A stretch of DNA of 57,620 bases from an uncultured Collinsella sp. (lineage in GTDB: Bacteria; Actinomycetota; Coriobacteriia; Coriobacteriales; Coriobacteriaceae). The stretch lies in the NCBI GenBank assembly GCA_900542175.1, contig UQNC01000007.1, forward strand, positions 1 to 57,620, read 5' to 3'. Made by a program: the position numbers and the translations under genes. Positions 57,592 to 57,620 of the stretch are shown piece by piece (the first letter of the stretch is position 1; the number at the start of each line of letters is the position of its first letter). A model generated the notes under the pieces. That model ran no database searches and was not told where the DNA came from. It saw only the letters and a program-made list of their open reading frames with translations.

Positions 57592-57620
57592 GCTAATAAG
57601 CGGCCTACGCCGCACATAGG

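Overview
The window looks like a chromosomal segment of a gut coriobacterium, most likely Collinsella or a close relative. This is inferred from high GC, GTG/TTG starts, and the gene content: YhgE/Pip pair, VanRS-like system, FeoAAB with a Cys-rich partner, nickel-pincer lactate racemase, EbgAC galactosidase. No 16S rRNA is present to prove it. Most of the window reads as core chromosome on the + strand. A foreign-looking island lies at about 29.4-35.1 kb and decayed genes lie near both the island and the right edge.

Layout: (1) 1-4.2 kb holds three tRNA-Arg(ACG) copies (the first cut by the window edge) and one tRNA-Ser(GCT). Each is followed by a structured cassette that ends in a second copy of that tRNA's 3' end; an 813-aa TPR-like protein lies between. 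(2) 4.2-11 kb: D-Ala-D-Ala carboxypeptidase divergent from a VanRS-like pair, a lone pstB, then a PhoBR-like pair. (3) 11-13.7 kb: polysaccharide co-polymerase, tyrosine kinase and PHP phosphatase with no glycosyltransferases, then a GNAT enzyme. (4) 13.9-29.4 kb: htpG, two abutting YhgE/Pip proteins, an EamA exporter, an M20 amidohydrolase, an internally deleted MFS gene, hisS and ppc. (5) 29.7-34.9 kb: a Bce-type two-component/ABC module plus lipoprotein, with AGG/AGA-rich codon use and an IS3 transposase remnant at its right side. (6) 35.3-40.7 kb: lactate racemase larA and an aquaporin on +; tetR, larC, larB and serB on -. (7) 40.9-49.4 kb: aspS, a LacI repressor, ebgA-ebgC with three operators, an APC permease. 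(8) 49.5-53.6 kb: an inverted-repeat element, an HPr-like protein with Asp46, the feo operon. (9) 53.7-57.6 kb: a two-flavin OYE-type reductase, a broken GntR gene, an AlbA_2 regulator with an operator-like array, and an IS3-type end at the border.

The most unusual content is non-coding. First, the tRNA-linked cassettes: four copies at unrelated tRNAs, always giving a CCA-to-CCA spacing of 190-191 bp, with compensatory base changes between the Arg and Ser versions. Second, intergenic 'terminator inside a palindrome' elements: a short core is shared between loci while the long outer arms are locus-specific and nearly perfectly self-complementary. Where flanking genes run the same way, the imperfections are mostly G.U in the sense RNA; where genes converge, the stems are perfect. 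That points to RNA-level selection.
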